The translations under genes were made by a program, and so were the position numbers. Of a stretch of 64,000 nucleotides of DNA, positions 33,148 through 43,082 are shown in pieces. Each line of letters begins with the position of its first letter. Within the stretch, counting starts at the first letter, position 1. The notes beneath the pieces were generated by a model, which was not told the origin of the DNA, searched no databases, and saw nothing but the letters and a program-made list of their open reading frames with translations. This DNA comes from an uncultured Tenacibaculum sp. (lineage in GTDB: Bacteria; Bacteroidota; Bacteroidia; Flavobacteriales; Flavobacteriaceae): assembly GCF_947495995.1 (NCBI RefSeq), contig NZ_CANMAX010000004.1, positions 186,001 to 250,000 of the forward strand, in the 5' to 3' direction.

Positions 33148-34477
33148 GAGTTTCATTTTAAAAATATTTTTTAGAGTTATACTTATGGTAAGTGTAATTC
33201 TAGCTATTGTATATTTCTCATACACAAATGGGTTTACTTACGCTATTCTCTCAGGTTTAGGATTATTCGTTATAATATTTAACACATACACTTTTGTAAA
33301 ACGTCGTTTCTTAGTTATTGAAGATTTCTTTAATGCAGTTAAATATCGTGATTTCTCCAGAGGTTTTCCCGAAAACGTAGCAGCGAAAGACATTCGTTTC
33401 TTGTATAAAGGATTTAATCAAATTCATCAAACGATTAAAGAGATTAATACACAAAATCATGCGCAATATGTTTATCTGCAAAAGATTTTAGAAATGGTAG
33501 ATATAGGTATTATTGCATATAATTTAGAAACTGGAAGAGTGTTATGGAGTAATGATTCTTTTCTAAAGATTCTAGATGTTCCTTCATTTAAAAATATCAG
33601 TTTCATAGAGCGACGAAAGCCAGAGTTATTCACAACTATTTTTGAAACTTTTCATAGAGAAGAAGATTCAGTAGTAATAAACTTAGAAAATGAAAAAATA
33701 AAAACTTTAGTTTCTGATACAATTTTTGAGGTTGAAGAAGATACGTTCAAATTATTAGTGATTCAAAATATAGATAATACATTAAATAAAAATGAATCAG
33801 AATCATGGAAGAAGTTATTAAGTGTAATGACTCATGAAATCATGAATTCAATAACACCAATTGCATCGTTAGCCAATACTTTAGAAAGAAATTTAGATGG
33901 ATTAATTTCTGAAAATGATGAAGCTTCTGAGTTGATAGATTTAAATGCAGGAATTAAAACCATAAAAAATAGGAGTGAAGGCTTGTTGAAATTTGCAAAA
34001 ACTTACCGAAGTCTTAATAAAGTAACCAATCTTAATTTGCAAAAAATAAGAGTAACAGAATTATTTACAAATATTCAGTTACTAATGGAACCTTCTATAA
34101 AAGCAAAAGGAATTCAAATAGATTTTTTAAATACCAATGATCGTTTAATGTTACATATTGATGTGCATTTGATAGAACAAGTATTAATAAATTTATTATT
34201 AAACGCTGTTGATGCTTGTAAAGAAAAAGAAGAAGCACATATTCGAGTTGAAGCAATAGAAAGCATTAATCGAAATATAGTAATCAAAGTATATGATAAT
34301 GGAATCGGAATTCCAGAAGATATACAAGAAAACATTTTTGTTCCTTTCTTTACAAGTAAAGAAACAGGCAGCGGAATTGGCTTAAGTTTGTGTAAACAGA
34401 TCATGCTGTTGCATAAAGGAAGAATACAGGTAAAAAGTGTTATAGAAGAAGGAACAGTTTTTTCGCTAGTTTTTTAA
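33137..34477 (+). CDS. Sensor histidine kinase paired with the NtrC-type regulator
   Basis: The protein has 446 residues. Two membrane helices (about 10-28 and 33-53) are separated by only a few residues, so there is no periplasmic sensor domain. A PAS-like region (about 112-215) is followed by a HisKA segment with His233 ([15 protein letters not shown]) and an HATPase domain ([33 protein letters not shown]). It probably senses a membrane or cytoplasmic signal and phosphorylates Asp56 of the overlapping regulator. Confidence 0.93.
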   Translation: MNYKSFILKIFFRVILMVSVILAIVYFSYTNGFTYAILSGLGLFVIIFNTYTFVKRRFLVIEDFFNAVKYRDFSRGFPENVAAKDIRFLYKGFNQIHQTIKEINTQNHAQYVYLQKILEMVDIGIIAYNLETGRVLWSNDSFLKILDVPSFKNISFIERRKPELFTTIFETFHREEDSVVINLENEKIKTLVSDTIFEVEEDTFKLLVIQNIDNTLNKNESESWKKLLSVMTHEIMNSITPIASLANTLERNLDGLISENDEASELIDLNAGIKTIKNRSEGLLKFAKTYRSLNKVTNLNLQKIRVTELFTNIQLLMEPSIKAKGIQIDFLNTNDRLMLHIDVHLIEQVLINLLLNAVDACKEKEEAHIRVEAIESINRNIVIKVYDNGIGIPEDIQENIFVPFFTSKETGSGIGLSLCKQIMLLHKGRIQVKSVIEEGTVFSLVF

Positions 34478-34600
34478 TCAAAGAATGATAGTAAAGAATA
34501 AAAAACCATTTGCTTGTATCAAAGAGTTTTTTACTAGATACTTTGTATACTTGTATTTGATGTTATTCATTTTTAAAATTTAAGGTATAGTTATTGATAA

Positions 34601-35560
34601 ATGATGCGTATGAGATTATTTACACTGATTTTTTTCACAGTTTTAGTATCCACAGCACAAGATTTTTCAGCAGTAAATGAAAAAGTGAACGGATACCCAG
34701 GTATTATTACCGTTGATAAGTTGGCAAACAGAATACAAAAAGATTTCCCTAAAAAAGAGCATCAGGTAAAAGCTTTGTATCGTTGGTTAACTAAACATAT
34801 TCGTTACGATTTGCAAGAGTTTTACAATCCGAATAGACAAACACGAACGACATTTAGATATCGAACTGAAGAAGAGAAGCAACAAAAAATTAAAGCGATA
34901 AACGACAAGATAGTCAAGAAAACTTTACGAACTCGTAAAGCAGTTTGCGAAGGTTATGCAAGAACATTTGCAGAAGTATGTTCACTTTTAAATATCGAAA
35001 ATGAAGTAGTTACTGGTCACGTTAGAAATTCAGCTCAGGTTATAGGAAATTCATCATTAAGTGCAAATCATGCTTGGAATGCAGTTAAGCTTAATGGAAA
35101 ATGGATTTATATAGATGCAACTTGGGGAGCAGGAGCAGAGACTAATGGAAGATGGATAAGAAAATTCAATCCGTATTATTATAACATACCAAAGAAGAAA
35201 TATTTTAAAACTCACTTTCCAGAAGAAAGTATATGGAGATTAAGAGTTGGTAGAATAACAAAAGAACAATATTACAATCAGCCTATTTATAGTAATGATT
35301 TTTTAAAATCGAATGTAACTTTAAAATCTCCAAACTCTGGAATTTTAAAAAGAGGAAAAGGAAATGCTGTAACGATAAAACTAGGTAATGCTAAACAGAA
35401 AGAATTTTTTGTTGGTTTTTTAGGAAGTAGCAGAGCTGTAAAACCTGAGAAAATTGTAGGTAAATCAACGACAACAGTTCGATTTGTTCCACCTCCAGGA
35501 GCTAAACAATGCTTCTTATTAATGGACAGAGAAGTAGCGATAGAATTTTTAATAGATTAA
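34601..35560 (+). CDS. Secreted transglutaminase-like protein (paralogue 1)
   Basis: The protein has 319 residues. A signal peptide ends at ...LVSTAQ (20). The transglutaminase-core triad is Cys116 (KAVCEGYARTF), His157 (NHAWNAVKLNGKW) and Asp172 (YIDATWGAG). The C-terminal 90 residues form a beta-rich domain. Two paralogues of identical length lie at 39677 and 40718. Such proteins often act as peptidases in the periplasm; the substrate is unknown. It is a single gene with a strong terminator. Nearby in-frame starts exist (ATG 34601, 34604 and 34610). Confidence 0.88.
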   Translation: MMRMRLFTLIFFTVLVSTAQDFSAVNEKVNGYPGIITVDKLANRIQKDFPKKEHQVKALYRWLTKHIRYDLQEFYNPNRQTRTTFRYRTEEEKQQKIKAINDKIVKKTLRTRKAVCEGYARTFAEVCSLLNIENEVVTGHVRNSAQVIGNSSLSANHAWNAVKLNGKWIYIDATWGAGAETNGRWIRKFNPYYYNIPKKKYFKTHFPEESIWRLRVGRITKEQYYNQPIYSNDFLKSNVTLKSPNSGILKRGKGNAVTIKLGNAKQKEFFVGFLGSSRAVKPEKIVGKSTTTVRFVPPPGAKQCFLLMDREVAIEFLID

Positions 35561-35562
35561 AT

Positions 35563-35596
35563 AAAAATCCCCTTGATTTCGTCAAGGGGATTTTTG
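35563..35596. terminator. Bidirectional intrinsic terminator
   Basis: The 14-bp stem AAAAATCCCCTTGA (35563-35576) / TCAAGGGGATTTTT (35582-35595) with a TTTCG loop lies between convergent genes. Confidence 0.92.
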
Positions 35597-35599
35597 TTC

Positions 35600-38500
35600 T
35601 TATTTTTTAGCAATAAAATCTTCTTTACTAAGTAGTTTAATTTGCTTTTTGTCAGCTTTCAGTTTACGCTTTTCGAATTTTGAAATCTCTTTATTTTTGA
35701 TTTTTTCGAAATCTTTTTTAGCTTTTTGTAATCGAGTTTCTAATACCTCTTTATTCTCAAGCTGAGATAATGAAGGTTTTTCAAACTGATTAGCAACTTC
35801 AGCATATAAGTCTGAAAGTTTTTCTCTTAATTCTGGTTCGGCTTCACCAACATAACTATCTCCAGTTGTAACTACTAAACTTTCTTTTAATGGTTGTAGT
35901 AGATTAATCACTTTAGTAGCAGTTTTCTTTAATTTAGGATCAGCTTTAATAGCTGCATTAGCATCTTTAATATGAGTGTCAATTTGATATACTAAATACG
36001 CTAAATCTTCCATGTCATCATACAGTTCTAGAGTAGTTTTATGCTGAGCGATTCTATCTTCATTAGAAATTAAAGATTTAGGATCGTTTTTCACTTGAAT
36101 AGTATTTACATACTCTTTTCTCCCTTTTTTAAGTACAACTTTGTAAGTTCCTGCAGGTACACGAGGTGCTGTAAAACCACCAAAAGTAAAGTTTTTACCA
36201 GCTGCAACTTTTGGATTCTTCTGTCTGAATCCCCAGTTTACAACATTTATACCTTTTGATTTACCAGGTACAAGAGTAATTAACTCTTTATCATTCTGAT
36301 CTTTGATAGTTAACGTCATTTTTCCGAATGTATGACGTTTTTTCAAGTAGTAAATGATTTTAGCAGTAGTACTCGGATTATTACCAACAAACTGTAATTC
36401 TGTACTTCCGCCTCCAAAACCACCTTGTTCTTTAATAACTGCAGGTTTTGAATTGAAGAAATGTACATTTTTAGCTAACATTTGCTGATTTACTTCACGT
36501 AAAGGAGAAATATCATCAATAATAATAACTCCACGACCGTGTGTTCCTAAAACTAAATCGTTTGTTTGTTTTTGAAGATCAATAAAATGTACAGCAGTAG
36601 CAGGCATATTGTTTGTAAAACGAGACCAGTTTTTACCACCATCAATAGTAATGAATAGACCGAATTCAGTACCTAAGAATAATAAATCTTTGTTTACATA
36701 ATCTTCTTGAATGTTTCTAGCGAATCCAACAATATCTTTAGTAGCGATAGATTTCCAAGATTTACCAAAATCAGTTGTTTTGTATACATACGTATTCATG
36801 TCACCAGAAGTATGTCCGTCAAATACGGCATAAGCTGTACCTTTATCATGAGAACTCGCTTCTATATGGTATACCCAAGTATTTTTAGGTAAACCAGAAA
36901 TATTTGCTACTGTATTTTCCCAAGTTTTACCACCGTCTTTTGTAATTTGAACATTTCCATCATCGGTACCTACCCAAATTACTTTTTCATCTAAAGGAGA
37001 TTCAGCAATGGTAAAAATAGTTGTATGTGTTTCTGCACCAGATTTATCAACAGAAATTCCACCTGATTCTTTATCTTGTTTCTTAGGATCGTTTGTAGTT
37101 AAATCTGGAGAAATTTTAGTCCAATTATCTCCCATATCTTCACTAACATGTAAAAATTGACTACCCATGTAAAAACGATCTGGTTGATGAGCACTTACTG
37201 CCATTGGAGCGTTCCAGTTAAAACGTAAATCAGCTTCACCTTTAATCGGTAATGGTTGAATATTTCTGTTATAGTTTTTATCAACATCATATCTCCAAAC
37301 TTGTTGTGCACCTTGCATTTCAGAATAAATAATATTCTTAGTAGGATGTTTTAATACTCTAAATCCGTCTCCAACACCAACACGTTTCCAGTCTCTAGCT
37401 TCAACACCACCAGGAGAAGAAGAAGGTCCGTACCAAGAACCATTATCTTGTAATCCTCCATAAATGTTATACGGCTCTTCATTATCGACACTAATTTGAT
37501 AAAATTGAGAAAGCGGAAGATTATCTACCATATCTAAAGTAGCACCACCATCCCAGCTTCTGTAAACACCACCATCTGTTCCTACGAACATTGCATCTGG
37601 ATTTTTGATATCAAATACAATATCATGAATATCAGAATGCATTTGACCTAGATTTTTAAATGTTTTACCTCCATCTCTAGAAATAGAACCATTTAATCCA
37701 CCTTTTACTAAAATATCTGGATTTGTAGGATGAACAACTAATCGAGAAAAGTAGAAAGGGCGAACAACTAAACCGAAATCACTATTTAAAAGTTTCCAGT
37801 TTTTTCCAGCATCATCAGAACGATATAAACCTTTATCTTTTTTGCTTTCTACTACAGCAAACACAGTATTTGGTTGTGAAGGCGCAATTGCAATCGCGAA
37901 ACGACCTAAATCTCCTTCTGGAAAACCATTATGAATTTTATTCCAAGTTTTTCCAGCATCAGTAGATTTGTATAAAGCACTACCTGGACCTCCAGAATTA
38001 AATCCCCAACCTGTTCTTCTAAATTCCCACATAGAAGCATATAGTGTGTTAGGATCTTTAGAGTCCATAATTAAATCACTAGCACCAGTTTTTTCATCAA
38101 CATAAAGAATTCTTTCCCATGTTTTACCACCATCTAATGTTTTGTAAATTCCACGTTCATCACTATCGCTCCATAATGCTCCAAGTACAGCAACATATAC
38201 TTCATTAGAATTATTTGGATTGATTTTAATGCTACTGATTCTTTCAGATTTTTCAAATCCAATTTTTTTCCAGTTTGCACCACCGTCTTTAGATTTATAA
38301 AGTCCGTCACCTAAAGAAACACTATTTCTAGTCCAAATTTCTCCAGTTCCTACCCAAACAGTATTGTCAGGATCACTTGGATCTAAAGCAACTGCACCAA
38401 TAGATTGCGCATATTCATCGAAAATAGGAGTAAAAGTAGCTCCAGCATTTTCAGATTTCCAAACACCACCACCAGCGGTTCCGGTATAGATAATTTTAGG

Positions 38501-38674
38501 ATTTGTTGGGTGATTTTCTAAGTCGATAATTCGACCACTCATTAAAGCCGGACCAATATGTCTTGCTTTTAAATTTCCGAAAAGTTCTTTCCCTTTTAGA
38601 ACTATATCTTGTGCAGTAACACTTGTAGATACAACAAGAGAACCACAAACTATGAATTTAAATATCTTGTTCAT
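35600..38674 (-). CDS. Large secreted BNR/VPS10-like beta-propeller protein
   Basis: From ATG 38674 the protein has 1024 residues with signal peptide MNKIFKFIVCGSLVVSTSVTAQ; a TTG start 30 bp upstream would bury this signal and is rejected. The body has many sialidase-type Asp-box/BNR motifs (for example SKDGGANWKK, TLDGGKTWER, SADAGKTWN-like blocks, ITKDGGKTWEN) forming two beta-propellers as in sortilin/VPS10-like 'glycosyl hydrolase' proteins of Bacteroidota. The last 200 residues are a helical Lys-rich domain. It is probably periplasmic or surface-exposed; true glycosidase activity is doubtful. It is followed by a LolA-like gene on the same strand. Confidence 0.88.
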   Translation of the reverse strand: MNKIFKFIVCGSLVVSTSVTAQDIVLKGKELFGNLKARHIGPALMSGRIIDLENHPTNPKIIYTGTAGGGVWKSENAGATFTPIFDEYAQSIGAVALDPSDPDNTVWVGTGEIWTRNSVSLGDGLYKSKDGGANWKKIGFEKSERISSIKINPNNSNEVYVAVLGALWSDSDERGIYKTLDGGKTWERILYVDEKTGASDLIMDSKDPNTLYASMWEFRRTGWGFNSGGPGSALYKSTDAGKTWNKIHNGFPEGDLGRFAIAIAPSQPNTVFAVVESKKDKGLYRSDDAGKNWKLLNSDFGLVVRPFYFSRLVVHPTNPDILVKGGLNGSISRDGGKTFKNLGQMHSDIHDIVFDIKNPDAMFVGTDGGVYRSWDGGATLDMVDNLPLSQFYQISVDNEEPYNIYGGLQDNGSWYGPSSSPGGVEARDWKRVGVGDGFRVLKHPTKNIIYSEMQGAQQVWRYDVDKNYNRNIQPLPIKGEADLRFNWNAPMAVSAHQPDRFYMGSQFLHVSEDMGDNWTKISPDLTTNDPKKQDKESGGISVDKSGAETHTTIFTIAESPLDEKVIWVGTDDGNVQITKDGGKTWENTVANISGLPKNTWVYHIEASSHDKGTAYAVFDGHTSGDMNTYVYKTTDFGKSWKSIATKDIVGFARNIQEDYVNKDLLFLGTEFGLFITIDGGKNWSRFTNNMPATAVHFIDLQKQTNDLVLGTHGRGVIIIDDISPLREVNQQMLAKNVHFFNSKPAVIKEQGGFGGGSTELQFVGNNPSTTAKIIYYLKKRHTFGKMTLTIKDQNDKELITLVPGKSKGINVVNWGFRQKNPKVAAGKNFTFGGFTAPRVPAGTYKVVLKKGRKEYVNTIQVKNDPKSLISNEDRIAQHKTTLELYDDMEDLAYLVYQIDTHIKDANAAIKADPKLKKTATKVINLLQPLKESLVVTTGDSYVGEAEPELREKLSDLYAEVANQFEKPSLSQLENKEVLETRLQKAKKDFEKIKNKEISKFEKRKLKADKKQIKLLSKEDFIAKK

Positions 38675-38741
38675 AATATGTAGAGTGTCCAGTACTGAAA
38701 ACAATACTGGATTTATATTTAAAGTTGGTTAGTAAGAGAAA

Positions 38742-39479
38742 TTATTTTTTAGCTGGTAACGCAAAAGACGCAGCATCAACTTCTGGATTTAACTTGATCT
38801 CTTTAAATTCCATTGTTTGAAACTGACTTCCCATACTAAAAGGAAAATAAATTCCATCAACTTCTTGATAATCACTAAGTGTAGATTTTACTGTTTGTCC
38901 TTTCATTGGTCCTTGATTTACTGTGCTTTCAACAACGATAGGAACAAAGTTTTCAGTATCAAAGTAGTAGTGTGTAATGTTTGGTAAAGATTCACCATTT
39001 ACTAGAACAGGTTTTTTAGTCAATTTAATTTTGAACGTTTCTGCTCCGTCAATAGTTTCTTTTCCAATTAATTCTACAGTATATCCTTTTTCTTTATAGT
39101 TTAAAAATGGATCTGGAAATTGAGCTAATTCATTTTTTAAATTTTGAGTAGCTTCATTATCACTTTTTTCAGCTTCCATAGTCATTTGGTTTCTTTGCCA
39201 AGAAACTTGCCCGTCAAAAGCAGACCAAACCATTTTGTTTCCTTGTAATTCTATAGAAACTAATTGTTTTCCGTCTTTTGTAGATAATTGTTCGAAAGGA
39301 ATTTCCATGCCTTGCATTTTCATATTCCCAATCATTTGAATTCCTTTAAGCTTCTCTAGCTTTTCTTTCCCTCCAATATTTTCGATGTAATTATTAATAA
39401 TTTCGTCTGCAGTTTGTGCATAACTACTTACAGAAAACATAAGCGCTAACGCAATAGATAAAGTTTTTAGTTTTTTCAT
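38742..39479 (-). CDS. LolA/LolB-fold outer-membrane lipoprotein-sorting-like protein
   Basis: The protein has 245 residues. The signal peptide ends ...SVSSYAQ (22). The mature part TADEIINNYIENIGGKEKLEKLKG and repeated long beta-strands (YTVELIGKETIDGAETFKIKLT; HYYFDTENFVPIVVES) match the half-barrel fold of LolA/LolB-like periplasmic proteins common in Bacteroidota. It lies upstream of the BNR protein gene with a 67-bp gap and may be co-transcribed with it. The ligand is unknown. Confidence 0.82.
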   Translation of the reverse strand: MKKLKTLSIALALMFSVSSYAQTADEIINNYIENIGGKEKLEKLKGIQMIGNMKMQGMEIPFEQLSTKDGKQLVSIELQGNKMVWSAFDGQVSWQRNQMTMEAEKSDNEATQNLKNELAQFPDPFLNYKEKGYTVELIGKETIDGAETFKIKLTKKPVLVNGESLPNITHYYFDTENFVPIVVESTVNQGPMKGQTVKSTLSDYQEVDGIYFPFSMGSQFQTMEFKEIKLNPEVDAASFALPAKK

Positions 39480-39676
39480 TGTATTTGATGTTTAAGGTTG
39501 TACTATTCTAATAGGAAGAATAAAAATAGAAAATGTTACAGTTTTTTCTTAAAATTTTTAGGTATTTGTATCAAATGTTTTAAAACTTATCTGAGTTGCT
39601 ATTTTTTGATGGTGTTTTTAATAAAGTTGTAATTCTATAACTTATTTTTTATTTTTAGCTAACTAAGCTATGTATA

Positions 39677-40636
39677 ATGAAAAAGTTTTCCCTTTTATTG
39701 TTTTTAATTCCATTAATAACATTTCCGCAAGATTTTACTAAAGTAGATAATGTAACACGTGCTGCTTATAAAAAAGTAACAACTATTGATGCGCTAGCAG
39801 AGCGTATTAATAATGATTTTGAAACTGATATAGAAAAAGTGAGATCTGTGTTTACTTGGTTGACATTTAATGTTTCATACCGTTTGCATTATTCTAAGAC
39901 ACTTGAAGCTCCTGAGTTTTTTGTGTATTTAAATGATGAAGATTTAGAAAAGGTTTTAATAGCAAAAGAAGAGAAAAAAATAACGGATGCTTTTTATAAT
40001 CGTCAAGCTGTATGCGAAGGTTATTCTTTACTGTTCAAAAGAATATGTGATCTGTTAAAAATAGAAAACGAAATGGTTTTTGGATATACAAAAGCTTCTG
40101 GAGATTATGTTGGAGTTATACCTAAAGGTAAAAATCATGTTTGGAATGCCGTAAAAGTCAACAATAAATGGATGATGATAGATGCTACTTATGGAGCAGG
40201 ATATATTTCTAAGAATATTTGGATTAAAAAATTTAATGATACTTTTTTTGATGCTAAAAAGAAAGTTCTTAATGGAACACATTATCCGGGAGATCCTAAA
40301 TGGAGACGTTTTTTAGGTCAGAAAGAATTGAGAGAGTTTTGTCAAGATCCAGTAGTTAAGAGCGCATATTTTAAACATAACTTAGATGTTTTAGAACCAA
40401 AACAAGGTGTTATTGATTTAAAGAATAAAAGTCATCTAAAATTCAAAATAAAAGGATTAAAGCACATGCAATCATTGTTGTATGTTTATGGGAAAGAAGG
40501 AATGATTAGAACACCAGAAGTATCAGGCAAAAAAGAATATAGAGATTATTACTTCAAAAAGCCAAAAGAAGATACTACACTACACATTTATGTAGATAAT
40601 GAGTTGGCTTTGGAGTATATCGTAAAAGTAGAATAA
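39677..40636 (+). CDS. Secreted transglutaminase-like protein (paralogue 2)
   Basis: The protein has 319 residues. The signal peptide ends ...LITFPQ (18). The triad is Cys113 (QAVCEGYSLLF), His154 (NHVWNAVKVNNKW) and Asp169 (MIDATYGAG). It is very similar to the following gene at 40718 (for example KPKEDTTLHIY near the C-terminus in both), showing a recent tandem duplication. It is divergent from the LolA-like gene. The role is unknown; it may process or crosslink envelope peptides. Confidence 0.88.
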   Translation: MKKFSLLLFLIPLITFPQDFTKVDNVTRAAYKKVTTIDALAERINNDFETDIEKVRSVFTWLTFNVSYRLHYSKTLEAPEFFVYLNDEDLEKVLIAKEEKKITDAFYNRQAVCEGYSLLFKRICDLLKIENEMVFGYTKASGDYVGVIPKGKNHVWNAVKVNNKWMMIDATYGAGYISKNIWIKKFNDTFFDAKKKVLNGTHYPGDPKWRRFLGQKELREFCQDPVVKSAYFKHNLDVLEPKQGVIDLKNKSHLKFKIKGLKHMQSLLYVYGKEGMIRTPEVSGKKEYRDYYFKKPKEDTTLHIYVDNELALEYIVKVE

Positions 40637-40717
40637 CTACCTTTTTTTGATGATTTTCTTAAAAGTTGTAAATCATTAATCAAATGTTTAATTTCCCGCT
40701 TTAAAGCTATTTTTTGA

Positions 40718-41677
40718 ATGAAGAAGTACACATTACTACTATTACTATTCCCTTTTATAATTTCAGCACAAGATTTTACCATGGTTGATAATGTTGTAAG
40801 ATCTGCATATAAGAACGTAACAAGTATCGAAAATTTAGCCAAGCGTATTGATTATGATTTTAAAACGGATGTAGAAAAAACTAGAGCTGTTTTTACTTGG
40901 CTAACTCATAATGTAAGATACCAAGAACATTATTCTAAATTATTGAAAGAACCTGAGTTCTTAGTTTATTTTAGTGAAGACCATTTAAAACGAATCATAA
41001 AAACTAAACAAGAAAAAAAGATAAAAGAAGCTTTTGAAGATAGAACAGCAGTATGTGAAGGTTTTTCACTTTTGTTCAAACGAATTTGTGATTTAATGAA
41101 TCTTGAAAATGAATTGATTTATGGATATACAAAACCGTCAGGAGATTATGTTGGAATTTTAGCAACCACAAAAAATCATGTTTGGAATGCTGTAAAAGTC
41201 AATAATAAATGGATAATTATAGATCCAACTTACGGAGCTGGACAATCGTATAATGGAGTATGGATAAGAGAATTTAATCCTACTTTTTTTAATACTAGTA
41301 TGAGTATATTGAACAGAACGCATTTTCCATCAGAAACAAAATGGTTAAACTTCCAAAAGCAACAAAAATTAGAAAAGTTTTGTAGCGAACCTGTTGTAAG
41401 AAATGCTTTTTTTAAGCATAAAGTAGATATCGTTGAACCAAAAAAAGGAGTTATTGATGTAAAAGATAATAATTTGATTAAGTTTAAAATAAGAGGAGTA
41501 AAGAATATAAAATCGTTACTTTATGTCTTTACAAATGATGGAACAGTGAGAACTCCGAAAGTTAGAAATAAAGAAGGTTACAACGATTATTATTTTCAGA
41601 AACCAAAAGAAGATACTACACTACACATATATATAAATAACGAGTTAGCATTAGAATATGCCGTAAAAGTAGAGTAG
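40718..41677 (+). CDS. Secreted transglutaminase-like protein (paralogue 3)
   Basis: The protein has 319 residues. The signal peptide ends ...FIISAQ (18). Cys113 (TAVCEGFSLLF), His154 and Asp169 (IIDPTYGAG) occupy the same positions as in the gene directly upstream. The two upstream regions also share ATCAAATGTTT and GCTATTTTTTGA, so the promoter was duplicated with the gene. It is convergent with the DUF1801 gene (8 bp between the stops). Confidence 0.88.
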   Translation: MKKYTLLLLLFPFIISAQDFTMVDNVVRSAYKNVTSIENLAKRIDYDFKTDVEKTRAVFTWLTHNVRYQEHYSKLLKEPEFLVYFSEDHLKRIIKTKQEKKIKEAFEDRTAVCEGFSLLFKRICDLMNLENELIYGYTKPSGDYVGILATTKNHVWNAVKVNNKWIIIDPTYGAGQSYNGVWIREFNPTFFNTSMSILNRTHFPSETKWLNFQKQQKLEKFCSEPVVRNAFFKHKVDIVEPKKGVIDVKDNNLIKFKIRGVKNIKSLLYVFTNDGTVRTPKVRNKEGYNDYYFQKPKEDTTLHIYINNELALEYAVKVE

Positions 41678-41685
41678 GCAAAAAT

Positions 41686-42057
41686 CTATTTTTTGCGCCA
41701 AAATCCTTGCTCTTTATTTTTATTGGCTAAAGTCAATACATCGACTAAAATGTCACTATTTATATCTTCGATAGTTGTATATCGAAGTGACCTGACTTTT
41801 TTTCTGCCTTCAGAAATTAAAATATCATCGTATTGTTCTAAACCGTTAATACCATAAAAACCAACATCTACATATTTCTTTTTCTTAGAAGGATTTAGAA
41901 AACAAAATGGATTTCCGTCTAAATAATAAAAAGGAATTTTCCATTTAAATTCTAATACAACTTCAGGGAAATTCTGTTCTATAATTAATTGAAGATGAAG
42001 CAAAATAGATTTAAAAGGTTCTTCTTGAGATAATATATAGGCTTCAGCAGGTTTCAT
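41686..42057 (-). CDS. DUF1801 family protein
   Basis: The cytoplasmic 123-residue protein has the DUF1801 (YdhG-like) pattern: an N-terminal helix, EFKWKIPFYYLDGNPFCFLNP and KKYVDVGFYGINGLEQYDDIL, ending in a Lys-rich tail. The function of the family is not established. It is a single gene, divergent from the membrane-protein/regulator unit at 42128. Confidence 0.82.
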   Translation of the reverse strand: MKPAEAYILSQEEPFKSILLHLQLIIEQNFPEVVLEFKWKIPFYYLDGNPFCFLNPSKKKKYVDVGFYGINGLEQYDDILISEGRKKVRSLRYTTIEDINSDILVDVLTLANKNKEQGFWRKK

Positions 42058-42102
42058 AAATTAAAAGTATAATTTTTTTGGATAACTACTTTTTTTATTT
42101 TT

Positions 42103-42119
42103 ACTTTGTATTTCAAAGT
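42103..42119. promoter_or_regulatory. Operator-like inverted repeat ACTTTG-N5-CAAAGT (site 1)
   Basis: A perfect 6-bp inverted repeat with a TATTT centre lies 8 bp before ATG 42128. The same repeat with a different centre occurs at 43066-43082. It is the probable binding site of the winged-helix protein encoded at 42752. Confidence 0.6.
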
Positions 42120-42127
42120 ACTTTACT

Positions 42128-42736
42128 ATGAGTTCAGAAGAATACTTAAAAGACATTACAGAAATTAAAAATTTAATGAATAAATCTTCACGTTTTATTT
42201 CATTAAGTGGTTTATCTGGAATCTTAGCAGGAACCTATGCTTTAATAGGTGCTGCTTATGCTTATTGGTTAGTAACTTCTAGCGAAAGAGGTTATTTGAT
42301 TTTAGATGGTAAGATTTTTAAGTTAGTATTGTTAGATATGTTTTTAGTGTTGTTTTTTAGTGTAGCAACAGCTATTTATTTAACGACATTAAAAGCGAAG
42401 AAGAATGATGAACGAATTTGGGATGCAACGACAAAAAGGTTATTAGCTAACTTTTTAATACCATTGTTTGCAGGAGGTATTTACACACTAATTATTTTAA
42501 ATCAACAACGATACGGACAAACGGGTGCATTAATGCTTTTATTTTATGGTTTAGCTTTAATAAATGCATCTAAATATACTTTAGGTTACGTAAAATATTT
42601 AGGTTACACGCAAACAATTTTAGGTTTATTATGTGCCGTTTATCCAGGTTACGGATTTTGGTTTTGGGTTTTAGGTTTTGGTGTAATGCACATCATTTAT
42701 GGAATTTTAATGTATTTTAAATACGAAAGAAAATAA
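42128..42736 (+). CDS. Hypothetical multi-pass membrane protein
   Basis: The protein has 202 residues with about five or six predicted membrane helices (near 25-47, 65-85, 108-126, 133-150, 156-172 and 175-195) and a soluble N-terminus (MSSEEYLKDITEIKNLMNKS). I do not recognise a function. It is the first gene of a two-gene unit with the winged-helix regulator, preceded by an operator-like palindrome, so its expression is probably controlled by that regulator. Confidence 0.75.
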   Translation: MSSEEYLKDITEIKNLMNKSSRFISLSGLSGILAGTYALIGAAYAYWLVTSSERGYLILDGKIFKLVLLDMFLVLFFSVATAIYLTTLKAKKNDERIWDATTKRLLANFLIPLFAGGIYTLIILNQQRYGQTGALMLLFYGLALINASKYTLGYVKYLGYTQTILGLLCAVYPGYGFWFWVLGFGVMHIIYGILMYFKYERK

Positions 42737-42751
42737 TATAAATCAGCATTT

Positions 42752-43048
42752 TTGAAAAACTTACTTAACAATATCAATAAAGCTTTCGATCACCGAATTA
42801 GACTTGGAATTATGTCTGTTTTGGTGGTAAATGAATATGCAGATTTTAAAACATTGAAAGAATTGTTAGGAGCTACAGATGGGAATTTAGCAAGCCATTC
42901 TAAAGCTCTAGAAAAAGTGGGGTTTATTCGAGTAGAAAAACAGTTTATAGGTAGAAAGCCAAATACAAAATACTATGCAACAGCATTAGGAAAAGAAGAA
43001 TTTAAAAAGCATGTAGAAGCATTAGAAAGATTACTCAAAGGGGAGTAA
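42752..43048 (+). CDS. Winged-helix DNA-binding transcriptional regulator
   Basis: The protein has 98 residues starting at TTG 42752; the next Met would cut into the first helix. The fold is a MarR/ArsR-like winged helix: AFDHRIRLGIMSVLVV, DFKTLKELLGATDGNLASHSKALEKVGFIRVEKQ (recognition helix) and the wing KPNTKYYATALGKEEF. It lies between a membrane-protein gene and creD. Two identical inverted repeats ACTTTG-N5-CAAAGT precede both units, so it most likely represses its own unit and creD. The inducer is unknown. Confidence 0.88.
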   Translation: MKNLLNNINKAFDHRIRLGIMSVLVVNEYADFKTLKELLGATDGNLASHSKALEKVGFIRVEKQFIGRKPNTKYYATALGKEEFKKHVEALERLLKGE

Positions 43049-43065
43049 AATTTTTTTAAAAATAA

Positions 43066-43082
43066 ACTTTGAAATTCAAAGT
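43066..43082. promoter_or_regulatory. Operator-like inverted repeat ACTTTG-N5-CAAAGT (site 2)
   Basis: A perfect 6-bp inverted repeat with an AAATT centre lies between the regulator gene and creD, 107 bp before the creD ATG. It has the same arms and spacing as site 1. Confidence 0.6.

Noticed and set aside
38675-38704. TTG start 30 bp upstream of the BNR/VPS10-like gene
   Set aside because: It would place ten residues before a clean signal peptide that begins with the Met at 38674.
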